Of a stretch of DNA of 64,000 bases, positions 33,359 through 41,951 are shown piece by piece. The position numbers were made by a program, and so were the translations under genes. Each line of letters starts with the position of its first letter. Positions within the stretch are counted from its first letter, which is position 1. The DNA lies in contig DASRHY010000004.1 in the NCBI GenBank assembly GCA_035650275.1, positions 1 to 64,000 of the forward strand. The letters run 5' to 3'. The notes beneath the pieces are model-generated. The model was not told the DNA's origin and did not search any database. It worked only from the letters and a program-made list of their open reading frames with translations. The stretch comes from DASRHY01 sp035650275. Its GTDB lineage: Bacteria > Actinomycetota > Actinomycetes > Propionibacteriales > Kribbellaceae.

Positions 33359-34888
33359 ATGAGCGACAGGGACGCGGACTTCACAGCCTACGTGCGCACG
33401 CACGGGAGGGCGCTGCTGCTGACCGCGTTCCACCTGACCGGCGACGCCGACCGGGCCGACGACCTGCTGGTCACCGCACTGGCGAGGACCTACCTGCGCG
33501 GCGGCTCGGACGCGCCCGAGGTCATGGTCGGTACGGCGCTGTCCCGGTGGCCCCGCTGGTCCTGGCCGGTTCGGCGGGGCGACCAGGCGGACCTCATCGT
33601 GGCCGCCCAGCTCGATGACAACGAACTCGTGCTCGGGGCGTTCCAGCGGCTGCGGCCGGAGCAGCGGGTCGCGATCGCCCGGTGGAATCTCACCGGACTT
33701 CCGGGCGGCGAGGCACCGGACGACGCGCTGCGGGATCTCGGCGTACTGCTGCACGATCTCGAGTTCGATGACTCCGTCACCGTCGAGGACCGGCTGCGAG
33801 CGGCCTTCGAGGCGGGCGCGGCGCGGCTCGCGACCAGGGACGACCTGGCCGGTGCGGCGATTGCCCGGGCCCACCGGATGCGCTGGGCCCGGCGTACCGG
33901 GTCCGCCGCCGCGGCCGCCGCGCTGGTCGTGGCAGCGATCGTCCTGCCCGGCGCGCTGCAGCGCGCGGACACCGCACCCGAGGTACCGCCGAGGGTGGTC
34001 GCGGACGGCGCGCTACCGCCCGGGCCCCCGCCACGGGTGCCGTACGTCGCGAACCCCTACGAGGTGGGCGGCGGATTCCTGTACGACGGGTCGGTTCGGG
34101 TGCCGATCCCCGCCGGCCGGCGGGTGCTGCCGTTCGGCCGGGTGCACGGTGGCTGGCTGGTGGTGCGGGGGGACTCGCACGTCCACACCGACGACCGGCC
34201 GCACGACGGCGAGGTCGGCGTGCTCAGCACCGAGGGCAGCTTCACCTCGTTCGGGATCGCGACCGAGTGGAAGGCCACCTTGTCGCCGGACGGCACCCGC
34301 GCGGCGTTCGTCACCCGGGCGGACGACCGGCTGTGGCTGATCGTCACCGACGTCGCGACCGGGCTCCGGACCGCCAGTACGCCGGCGGTGGCGCTGCTGG
34401 GGTGGAACCCCGAGGGGATCTGGTACCGCTCCGGCATCACCTATGTCTGGTGGCCCGGAGCCGAGCCACGAGCGGTGCACAACGCCGGTGCGATGGACGT
34501 CCACCGCGGTTCCACCTGGATCACCGATCTGACCGACGGCTGCGTGGCGGTCGCCGTCCTGCGCCGGGACGGCTGGCTCGCCCGCGCGCCGCGGCAGTGC
34601 GGCGACGGCGTGCTGTCCCCCTCCGGTCGGTACGTCACGTTCCCGACCGGGTCGATCCACGCCATCCCGGGTGCCGATGTCAGCCGGCTGCGGATGGTCG
34701 ACGCGGTCAGCGACGTGACCTGGGAGGACACCCGGCACGCCCTGCTGCACGTCTCGACCGGCGACGCGTTCTTCACCCGTGAGATCGTCGCCCGCTGCGA
34801 CATGGTCACGCAGCGCTGCGAGCTGGCCTACGACAACACCATCACCGGGCCCCAGCCGGTCCCCCGCCTGACACTGCACGAGCCCTAA
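33359..34888 (+). CDS. ECF sigma-like protein with one TM helix and extracytoplasmic propeller-like domain (paralogue 2)
   Basis: Protein of 509 residues, a tandem paralogue of the preceding gene: FTAYVRTHGRALLLTAFHLTG matches sigma region 2, a helix at about 180-200 (RTGSAAAAAALVVAAIVLPG) crosses the membrane, and the outer domain begins with the shared GPPPRVPY. Outer Cys pairs are conserved (DGC with RQCGDG, and ARCDMVTQRCE). The region-4 equivalent (RLRPEQRVAIARWNLTGLPG, then EAPDDALRDLGVLLHDLEFD) lacks a convincing recognition helix, so DNA binding may be lost. The ATG at 33359 is preferred over an in-frame upstream start at 33320 because it aligns with the paralogue. Confidence 0.78.
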   Translation: MSDRDADFTAYVRTHGRALLLTAFHLTGDADRADDLLVTALARTYLRGGSDAPEVMVGTALSRWPRWSWPVRRGDQADLIVAAQLDDNELVLGAFQRLRPEQRVAIARWNLTGLPGGEAPDDALRDLGVLLHDLEFDDSVTVEDRLRAAFEAGAARLATRDDLAGAAIARAHRMRWARRTGSAAAAAALVVAAIVLPGALQRADTAPEVPPRVVADGALPPGPPPRVPYVANPYEVGGGFLYDGSVRVPIPAGRRVLPFGRVHGGWLVVRGDSHVHTDDRPHDGEVGVLSTEGSFTSFGIATEWKATLSPDGTRAAFVTRADDRLWLIVTDVATGLRTASTPAVALLGWNPEGIWYRSGITYVWWPGAEPRAVHNAGAMDVHRGSTWITDLTDGCVAVAVLRRDGWLARAPRQCGDGVLSPSGRYVTFPTGSIHAIPGADVSRLRMVDAVSDVTWEDTRHALLHVSTGDAFFTREIVARCDMVTQRCELAYDNTITGPQPVPRLTLHEP

Positions 34889-34891
34889 GCC

Positions 34892-34930
34892 GGGTCGGTG
34901 CTGGGATTGCCGGGCTAGTACGGCGACAAT
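34892..34930 (+). promoter_or_regulatory. Promoter-like element before parC
   Basis: GGGTCGGTGCTG (34892-34903) and GACAAT (34925-34930) repeat the pair found before sigma-fusion paralogue 2, with 21 rather than 18 bases between. The parC ATG lies 44 bases beyond, with a GAGGAG ribosome site. Confidence 0.38.
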
Positions 34931-34974
34931 GACGGCACCGTACCCACGCTGAACGAGGAGCGCGTCGACACCGC

Positions 34975-37422
34975 ATGGCACGCCGTACCCGCACGACCGA
35001 ACCAGAGGACTTCGAGGAGCGGATCCTCGACGTCGACGTCTCCGACGAGATGCGCTCCAGCTTCCTGGAGTACGCGTACTCGGTGATCTACTCCCGGGCG
35101 CTGCCGGACGCCCGGGACGGGCTGAAACCCGTGCAACGCCGGATCCTGTACTCGATGGCCGAGATGGGGATCCGCCCGGACCGCGGCCATGTGAAGAGCT
35201 CCCGGGTCGTCGGTGACGTGATGGGTAAGTTCCATCCGCACGGCGACGGCGCGATCTACGACGCCCTGGTCCGGATGGCGCAGCCCTGGTCGATGCGCGT
35301 CCCCCTCGTCGACGGCCACGGCAACTATGGAAGTCCAGACGATGGCCCGGCGGCGATGCGCTACACCGAGTGCCGGATGGCGCCGGCGGCGGTCGCCATG
35401 ACCGAGGGGCTCAACGAGGACGTCGTCGACTTCAAGCCGAACTACGACGGCCGCGAGGAGGAGCCGTCGGTGATGCCGGCGGCGCTGCCCAACCTGCTGG
35501 TGAACGGCGCGGCCGGGATCGCGGTCGGCATGGCGACCAACATGGCGCCGCACAACCTGGTCGAGGTGGTGCAGGCGCTGAAGCACCTGATCAGGCACCC
35601 GAACGCCGACCTGGACGACCTGATGCGGTTCATCCCCGGTCCGGACCTGCCGACCGGCGGCAAGATCGTCGGGCTGGACGGGATCCGGGACGCGTACGAG
35701 ACCGGCCGTGGCAGCTTCAAGATGCGCGCCACCGCCCGGATCGAGAACGTCACCCCGCGCCGCAAGGGCATCGTGATCACCGAGCTCCCGTACCTGGTCG
35801 GGCCGGAGAAGGTGATCGAGAAGATCAAGGTCGCGGTGCAGGCGAAGAAGCTGCAGGGCATCTCCGACGTCAAGGACCTCACCGACCGCACGCACGGCAC
35901 CCGGCTGGTGGTCGAGGTCAAGAACGGCTTCCACCCCGAGGCGCTGCTGGAGCAGCTGTACAAGCTGACCCCGCTGGAGGACTCGTTCTCGATCAACGCG
36001 GTCGCGCTGGTGGACGGGCAGCCGCGCACGCTGGGGCTGCGCGACCTGCTCGACGTGTACCTCGGGCACCGGTACGACGTGGTCCGGCGGCGGTCGACGT
36101 ACCGGCGGCAGAAGGCGATGGACCGGCTGCACATCGTCGAGGGCCTGCTGATCGCGATCCTGGACATCGACGAGGTGATCCAGATCGTCCGGTCCAGCGA
36201 CGACGCCGCACAGGCCAAGGTCCGGCTGATGCAGGTGTTCGACCTGTCCGACGTGCAGGCGACCTACATCCTGGACATGGCGCTACGCCGGCTGACCAAG
36301 TACTCGAAGATCGAGCTGGAGACCGAGAAGGGCGAGCTGGAGCGCGAGATCGAGCGGCTCACCGCGATCCTGGACGACGAGGCGCTGCTGAAGAAGGTCG
36401 TCGCGGACGAGCTCGGCGAGATCGCCAAGACGTACGGCACCCCGCGCCGTACCGTGCTGCTGGAGTCGTCCGGCGCGACGAAGACCGCGGCGGTGCCGCT
36501 CGAGGTCAGCGACGACCCGTGCTTCGTGCTGCTCAGCGCGACCGGGTTGCTGGCCCGTACCAACGGCGTGGAGCGGTTCGGGTCCGGCGAGCACCGGGCC
36601 AAGCACGACGCGATCGTGTCCGCGGTCCGGACCACGGCACGCGGGCAGTTCGGGCTGGTCACCAGTACCGGGCGGCTGATCCGGCTGGAGGCACTCGACC
36701 TGCCGGCGGTGCCGACCACCGCGAACGCGCCGAACCTGCAGGGCGGGGCGCCGCTGGCCGAGTTCGTCTCGCTGGATACCGGCGAGCGGGCGCTGGCGCT
36801 CAGCACGCTGGAGGCGGACTCGGTCGGGCTCGCGCTCGGTACTGCGCAGGGCGTGGTCAAGCGGGTCGTGCCGGACCACCTGAGCAACCGGGACGCGTGG
36901 GAGGTGATCCGGCTCGCCGACGGCGACGAGGTGGTCGGTGCGGTCGAGCTCACCACCGGCGACGAGGAGCTGTGCTTCATCTCCACCGAGGCGCAGCTGC
37001 TGCACTTCACCGCCTCCGCGGTGCGCCCGCAGGGCCGGTCCGGCGGCGGCATGGCCGGGATCAAGCTCGGCTCGGGTGCGAAGGTGACCTTCTTCGGCGC
37101 GCTGGATCTGGGCCGCGACAACGTGGTGGTCACGGTGTCCGGGTCGTCGTCCGCACTGCCCGGCACCGAGTCGGGCGCGGTCAAGGTGACCCCGTTCGCC
37201 GAGTACCCGGGCAAGGGCCGGGCCACCGGCGGCGTGCGCTGCCACCGGTTCCTGAAGGGTGAGGACACTCTGGTGCTCGGCTTCGCCGGAGCCGCGCCGG
37301 TGCATGCCAGCGCGGCCAGCGGCGCTCCCGTGGACCTGCCCGTGGCGGACGGCCGCCGGGACGGGTCCGGTACGCCGGCGGCGCAGCCGATCGCGGCCTG
37401 CGCCGCGGGCCTGGCAGGCTGA
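34975..37422 (+). CDS. parC: DNA topoisomerase IV subunit A
   Basis: Type IIA topoisomerase A subunit, 815 residues, that cleaves and rejoins DNA to decatenate chromosomes. Seen: RDGLKPVQRRILYSM, the DNA-gate helix region MGKFHPHGDGAIYDALVRMA, and the catalytic Tyr130 in AAMRYTECRM. A coiled coil lies near 440-490, and the C-terminal domain contains beta-pinwheel repeats (SATGLLARTNGVERF, STGRLIRLEALDLP) but no clear gyrase GQ-box, supporting ParC over GyrA. The partner parE is about 26 kb downstream on the opposite strand at the window edge. The quinolone-site serine is Gly92 here, and the acidic residue four positions on is Asp96. Confidence 0.93.
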   Translation: MARRTRTTEPEDFEERILDVDVSDEMRSSFLEYAYSVIYSRALPDARDGLKPVQRRILYSMAEMGIRPDRGHVKSSRVVGDVMGKFHPHGDGAIYDALVRMAQPWSMRVPLVDGHGNYGSPDDGPAAMRYTECRMAPAAVAMTEGLNEDVVDFKPNYDGREEEPSVMPAALPNLLVNGAAGIAVGMATNMAPHNLVEVVQALKHLIRHPNADLDDLMRFIPGPDLPTGGKIVGLDGIRDAYETGRGSFKMRATARIENVTPRRKGIVITELPYLVGPEKVIEKIKVAVQAKKLQGISDVKDLTDRTHGTRLVVEVKNGFHPEALLEQLYKLTPLEDSFSINAVALVDGQPRTLGLRDLLDVYLGHRYDVVRRRSTYRRQKAMDRLHIVEGLLIAILDIDEVIQIVRSSDDAAQAKVRLMQVFDLSDVQATYILDMALRRLTKYSKIELETEKGELEREIERLTAILDDEALLKKVVADELGEIAKTYGTPRRTVLLESSGATKTAAVPLEVSDDPCFVLLSATGLLARTNGVERFGSGEHRAKHDAIVSAVRTTARGQFGLVTSTGRLIRLEALDLPAVPTTANAPNLQGGAPLAEFVSLDTGERALALSTLEADSVGLALGTAQGVVKRVVPDHLSNRDAWEVIRLADGDEVVGAVELTTGDEELCFISTEAQLLHFTASAVRPQGRSGGGMAGIKLGSGAKVTFFGALDLGRDNVVVTVSGSSSALPGTESGAVKVTPFAEYPGKGRATGGVRCHRFLKGEDTLVLGFAGAAPVHASAASGAPVDLPVADGRRDGSGTPAAQPIAACAAGLAG

Positions 37423-37426
37423 CCTC

Positions 37427-38134
37427 ATGAGAAGACTGGTCGCGGTCGCCGCCATCGCGCTGGTCGCGATGACGGGCTGCAACGACGACGAAGGCACGAA
37501 CCCGCCCGGCGAGTCGGGCGACGACCCCGTGGCCCTGCTGACCGAGGCCAAGAAGACGCTCGACGAGGCGGCCAGCGTGCACGTCGTGCTCACCGGCCGC
37601 GACATTCCGGACGGCGCCCAGGCGTTGTCCAAGGGCGACGGCGTCGCGACCCACGCGCCCGCGTTCCAGGGCAAGCTGTCCGTGGTCAGCGGCGGCAGCC
37701 CGATCGAGGCCGACGTGGTCGCGGTCGACGGCAAGGTGTACGTGAAGCTGTCGTTCTCCCCGTCGTTCATCGAGTTCACGCCGCAGCAGCTGAACGACCT
37801 GGGTGCACCCGACCCGGCCGTCCTGCTCGACCCGGCGAAGGGCATCACCTCGATCCTGCCGGCGCTGGAGAACCCGACGATCAAGGGTGAGTCCCGGCAG
37901 GGCGCCGCGGTGCTCACCGAGATCACCGGCACGATCCCGGGCTCGGCGCTGGCCGGGATCTTCCCGAAGGTGCCGGCCGGGCAGGAGTTCCAGGGCAGCT
38001 TCAAGATCGACAAGGAGAGCAAGCAGCTCGTGTCGGCGACCGTGACCGGCCCGTTCTACCCCGGCGGGACCACCAGCTACGACATCATGCTCGACAAGTA
38101 CGGCGAGCAGGTCCAGATCACCAAGCCCACGTGA
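37427..38134 (+). CDS. lprG: LprG-family lipoprotein
   Basis: Secreted lipoprotein of 235 residues: signal peptide RRLVAVAAIALVAM followed by the lipobox MTGC with lipidated Cys near residue 18. The mature part has the LppX/LprAFG fold features (DEAASVHVVLTGRDIPDGAQ, KLSVVSGGSPIEADVVAVDG, GSFKIDKESKQLVSATVTGP), a half-barrel that carries lipids. It is followed after 4 bases by an MFS transporter of the type paired with LprG in mycobacteria, where the two move triacylglycerides and lipoglycans to the cell surface. The start lies 4 bases after the parC stop. Confidence 0.88.
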   Translation: MRRLVAVAAIALVAMTGCNDDEGTNPPGESGDDPVALLTEAKKTLDEAASVHVVLTGRDIPDGAQALSKGDGVATHAPAFQGKLSVVSGGSPIEADVVAVDGKVYVKLSFSPSFIEFTPQQLNDLGAPDPAVLLDPAKGITSILPALENPTIKGESRQGAAVLTEITGTIPGSALAGIFPKVPAGQEFQGSFKIDKESKQLVSATVTGPFYPGGTTSYDIMLDKYGEQVQITKPT

Positions 38135-38138
38135 CCTT

Positions 38139-39839
38139 GTGAGCGCGCGCGGGAAGCTGGCGCTGGCCGCGGTGGCGGTGGCGTTCGCGGCGGCGGACAC
38201 GTATGTCGTGGTGCTGGCGCTGCCGGACATGATGACGGGAGTCGGGCTGGCTGCGGACGAGTTGCAGCGGGCGGCGCCGATCGTGTCCGGCTTCCTGCTC
38301 GGCTACATCGCGGTGCTGCCGCTGATCGGCCGGATCGCCGACGTGGTCGGCCGAACGCCCGTGCTCGTCGGTGCGCTACTGCTGTTCGCGGTCGGCTCAC
38401 TCATCACCGCCGCGGCGTACGACCTCCCGCTGGTCGTCATCGGGCGGTTCCTGCAGGGCGTCGGCGGTGGCGGGCTGGTGCCGGCCACGCTGGCGCTGGT
38501 CGCGGACCTGTGGCCGGCCGAGCGACGCGGGCTGCCACTCGGTGTGGTCGGCGCGGTCCAAGAGCTCGGCGCCGTGCTCGGACCGCTGTTCGGCGCCGCG
38601 GTGCTGGCCGTTGCGGACTGGCGCTGGATCTTCTGGATCAACCTCGCGGTGGCACTCGTACTCGCCGTCCTGCTGCACGGCCGGCAGCGGCCACGAAGAC
38701 CGCTCGCGGTCGTCGCCGGTGTGCTCGCGTGCATCTCGCTGGCGCTCACCCTGTTGGCGCCGGAGCAGCTCGCGACCGACGTGACGCTCGGGATGCCGTT
38801 CGTGCCGTTCACAGGCGAGTCCCGGCTGGCCACGCCGATCGGGGTCGTGACGCTGGCGCTGTTCGCCGTGTGGGCGCTGCTGTCGGTGCGCGGCGCCGGC
38901 CTGGGTACGACGTTGCGCGCGGTAGACCTGGTCGGTGCCGTCCTGCTCGCGCTGGCGCTGGCCGGGATCGTGCTCGCGTTCGCCACCGCGGACCCGGAGC
39001 AGGAGGTGATGTCGCCGGCCGGGCCGTGGCTGCTGGCCGGTGCGGCGGTGTTCGCGGTCGCGTTCTGGTTCTGGCAGCGGCGGACAGCGCGGGCGATCGT
39101 GCCGGTCGGGCTGCTCGGTCCGCGGGCCGCCTGGGGTGCGCTCGCCGTCAGCGTGCTGGTCGGCGCGGCGCTGATCGCGGCGCTGGTCGACGTGCCGGTG
39201 TTCGCGCGGACCACGATCCACGGCGGCGACCAGCTCGGGGCCGCCCTGGTACTGCTGCGGTTCCTGGTCGCGCTGCCGGCCGGAGCGGTCGTCGGCGGCT
39301 GGCTCACCCGCCGGTACGGGCTCGGCGCGATCACGGCCACCGGGCTGGCGCTGGCCGGCGCCATGTTCGTGCTGATGACCGGCTGGGAGCGCGAGTCGCT
39401 GCGGCACCTGGGCGCGACCCTCGTACTGCTGGCCTGCGGGTTCGGGTTCGGCCTGGCGATCTCGCCGGTCAACTCGGCGATCCTGGCGGCGACGCCGGAC
39501 GACAGCCACGGTCTGGCCAGCGCACTCGTGGTCGTCGCGCGGATGGTCGGGATGCTGGTCGGCGTGTCGGCACTGACCGCGATCGGGCTGCGCCGGTACT
39601 TCGCGGTCGCCGACGACGTGCCGAGCCCGAACCAGCTGTGCCCCGACTCCCCCGGTACCTGCCGCCCGTACGTCGAGGCCTTGCGCGACGCCGCGATCGC
39701 ACAGGTGCACGCGATCTTCGCCGGTGCCGCGGTGTGCGCCTTCGCCGCGGCCGTCCTCGCGCTGGTCGTGCTCGGCCGGCGCTCCGCTCCCGCCCAGCAG
39801 GCCGCGCTCAGCGACGCGCCAGAAGGTCTCGGACGATGA
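38139..39839 (+). CDS. DHA2-type MFS transporter (Rv1410/P55-like)
   Basis: Membrane transporter of 566 residues with 14 predicted helices. ADTYVVVLALPDMM lies in helix 1, the motif GRIADVVGRTPVLVG after helix 2, and QGVGGGGLVPATLALVADL after helix 4. A hydrophilic outer loop near the end, CPDSPGTCRPY, has a Cys pair. With lprG directly upstream it matches the mycobacterial lprG-Rv1410c operon for lipid export. The start is a GTG. Its 3' end overlaps the convergent flavoprotein gene by 32 bases. Confidence 0.87.
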   Translation: MSARGKLALAAVAVAFAAADTYVVVLALPDMMTGVGLAADELQRAAPIVSGFLLGYIAVLPLIGRIADVVGRTPVLVGALLLFAVGSLITAAAYDLPLVVIGRFLQGVGGGGLVPATLALVADLWPAERRGLPLGVVGAVQELGAVLGPLFGAAVLAVADWRWIFWINLAVALVLAVLLHGRQRPRRPLAVVAGVLACISLALTLLAPEQLATDVTLGMPFVPFTGESRLATPIGVVTLALFAVWALLSVRGAGLGTTLRAVDLVGAVLLALALAGIVLAFATADPEQEVMSPAGPWLLAGAAVFAVAFWFWQRRTARAIVPVGLLGPRAAWGALAVSVLVGAALIAALVDVPVFARTTIHGGDQLGAALVLLRFLVALPAGAVVGGWLTRRYGLGAITATGLALAGAMFVLMTGWERESLRHLGATLVLLACGFGFGLAISPVNSAILAATPDDSHGLASALVVVARMVGMLVGVSALTAIGLRRYFAVADDVPSPNQLCPDSPGTCRPYVEALRDAAIAQVHAIFAGAAVCAFAAAVLALVVLGRRSAPAQQAALSDAPEGLGR

Positions 39840-40938
39840 GTGTCGCGGCGGCCGGCGCGGCCTTGACGAAGCCGAAGAACGGCCCGAAGTCGCGGGTGGC
39901 GCAGAAACCGGTCAGGTAGAAGCCCGGCACGCTGGTCCCGAACCCGTTGTCGAGCACCGGGAACCCGTCCTCGGCCGCCACCGTGCCGGACAGGCCGCGC
40001 AGGTGCGGAACCCGGCCCAGGTCCGCCCGGTACCCGGACGCGAAGACGACATGGTCCACCTCCAGCGCCTCCCCGCTGGACAGCCGGACCTGTACCGCGG
40101 TGTCCGCGGCGGCCTGCACCACCTCGGCACCGGGGCGCCGATGCACGATGCCGCTCGGCAGGCGTGGCGTGAGCCAGTACTCCAGCGTCAGCCGGCCCAC
40201 CTCCCAGAACCGCCGGGCGATCGCGTCCTGCTCGGCCCGTGACAGCGACCGCCACCAGCCCGCGGTCCGCAGCGTGCTCTCCACGTGCGCGTCGACGAAG
40301 CTCCAGCTGACCCGCTCGAACGCCGGCACGTCGTGGCGATGGACCATATCGATCCGCTCGGCGCCGTGGTCGGCAAGCAGCGCGGCCCACTCGTACGCGC
40401 TCTGCCGGCCACCGACGATCAGCACCCGGGCACCGGCCAGGTCGTCGAACCGCACCAGGTCGCAGGTGTGCGTAGCGCGGTCCGGCGGCACCGAGTCCGC
40501 CCAGGCCGGAAAGTGGGTGAAGTGCGCGATACCCGGCGCGGCGACCACAGCCTCGGCATCGATCCGCTCGCCGGACGACAGCGTGGCCGTGAAGTGCCCG
40601 TTGCTGCGCACCACGTCGTCGACCAGGTCGTCCAGCGGCTCGATGCCCTTCGCCTGCCGGAACCACTCGGCGTAGTCCAGGAACACCCCGATCGGGATCG
40701 GGTCGACGTCCCGCGGGTCGATCCCCCGCTCCTCCAGGTACGCCTGCTGGGTATGCACGCCGGCCGCGTCCAGGTGCCACTCCGGGCCCGAGCGCAGGTA
40801 CATCCCCTCCGGCATGTGGTCGCGCCAGAAGCCCATCGACCGGCCGGTCACCACGGTGTCGATGCCCTGCTCGCGCGCGTGGGCGGCTGCGGACAGCCCG
40901 TACGGCCCGGCCCCGATCACCAGCAGCGACGTGTGCAT
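39808..40938 (-). CDS. FAD/NAD(P)-binding oxidoreductase (flavin monooxygenase-like)
   Basis: Protein of 376 residues with two dinucleotide sites: LLVIGAGPYGLSAAAHA at the N-terminus for FAD and ARVLIVGGRQSAYEWAALL near 170 for NADPH. FASGYRADLGRVPHL resembles the late FATGY motif of flavin monooxygenases and lysine/ornithine hydroxylases. The ATG at 40938 places the FAD site at once. The substrate is unknown; no siderophore genes are nearby. Confidence 0.85.
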   Translation of the reverse strand: MHTSLLVIGAGPYGLSAAAHAREQGIDTVVTGRSMGFWRDHMPEGMYLRSGPEWHLDAAGVHTQQAYLEERGIDPRDVDPIPIGVFLDYAEWFRQAKGIEPLDDLVDDVVRSNGHFTATLSSGERIDAEAVVAAPGIAHFTHFPAWADSVPPDRATHTCDLVRFDDLAGARVLIVGGRQSAYEWAALLADHGAERIDMVHRHDVPAFERVSWSFVDAHVESTLRTAGWWRSLSRAEQDAIARRFWEVGRLTLEYWLTPRLPSGIVHRRPGAEVVQAAADTAVQVRLSSGEALEVDHVVFASGYRADLGRVPHLRGLSGTVAAEDGFPVLDNGFGTSVPGFYLTGFCATRDFGPFFGFVKAAPAAATLIVRDLLARR

Positions 40939-41012
40939 GCACCCTCCCCCAATGCCGAGCGTAGATCTGGACACCGCGTGGGTCGAGGGCGGGCACCGCG
41001 TACGGTGACGTC

Positions 41013-41951
41013 GTGGCCGCACCTGACAAGCTCTGTTCGACCTGGTGCCGCGAGCTGCACGAGCCGCTGGCCGGGACGGCAGTCGTCGCGGCCGGCTGGC
41101 TGGTGGTCGAGCAGCCCGGGCCGTGGGGGGCGAAGGCGCCGACACAGAGTCACCTGGATCCCGCGTTCGGTGAGCGGATCGACAAGGCGGCCAAGGAGGC
41201 CGGCGTCCGGTTCGGCCTGATCCGCTCCCCCGGACGGCACGCCGACGCGCCACCCGGGCTGCCCAGCCGGCAGGTGTACGCCGCGTGCACGGTGCCGGGC
41301 CGGACCTGGCTGCTCGCCGGCCGGATCGACGAGCCCGAGGACCTGGACCGGCTCGACCTGGACGCACTCGCGACCGGCGACCGGGACGCGGTGGTCGCGT
41401 CGCTGCCGACACTCGCCCCGCTCGACCGGCCGGTGCTGCTGGTCTGCACCAACGGCAAGCGGGACGAGTGCTGCGCCCTGCTCGGCCGGCCGATCGCCCA
41501 GGCGCTGCGCGAGACCGCACCCGGCCGGGTCTGGGAGTCGAACCACCTCGGCGGGCACCGGTTCGCGCCGACCACGACGCTGCTGCCGCACGGCAGCATG
41601 CACGGCCATCTCGACGCCGTGACCGCGGCCCGGATCCTGGCCGCCGCCGACGAGGGCCGCACCGTGCTGACGGGGCTGCGCGGCCGGTCCACCTGGCCCA
41701 AGTCCGGCCAGGTCGCCGAGATCGCGGTCCGGTCGGCCACCGGCGAAGACAGGCTGGACGCCCTGGTCGTCACGGGTCAGGAAGGCGACGCCGTCACCGT
41801 GGCCCACCACGACGGCCGGAGCTGGACGGTCACCGTGACCAGCTCCGTGGCGGATCCGCCACGACCGGACTCCTGCGGCAAGGCGCCGTACGACATGACC
41901 GTCCTCACAGCGTCCGAGGTGGTCCAGACAGGAGAATCGATGCATGTCTGA
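41013..41951 (+). CDS. Sucrase/ferredoxin-like family protein
   Basis: Protein of 312 residues from a GTG start. The N-terminus LCSTWCRELHEPLAGTA and the central VLLVCTNGKRDECCALLGRP, then VWESNHLGGHRFAPTTTLLP, fit the sucrase/ferredoxin-like family, whose second half is a thioredoxin-like [2Fe-2S] ferredoxin fold with Cys and His ligands. The physiological partner is unknown. It overlaps the carbonic anhydrase gene by 8 bases, suggesting a coupled pair. Confidence 0.85.
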   Translation: MAAPDKLCSTWCRELHEPLAGTAVVAAGWLVVEQPGPWGAKAPTQSHLDPAFGERIDKAAKEAGVRFGLIRSPGRHADAPPGLPSRQVYAACTVPGRTWLLAGRIDEPEDLDRLDLDALATGDRDAVVASLPTLAPLDRPVLLVCTNGKRDECCALLGRPIAQALRETAPGRVWESNHLGGHRFAPTTTLLPHGSMHGHLDAVTAARILAAADEGRTVLTGLRGRSTWPKSGQVAEIAVRSATGEDRLDALVVTGQEGDAVTVAHHDGRSWTVTVTSSVADPPRPDSCGKAPYDMTVLTASEVVQTGESMHV

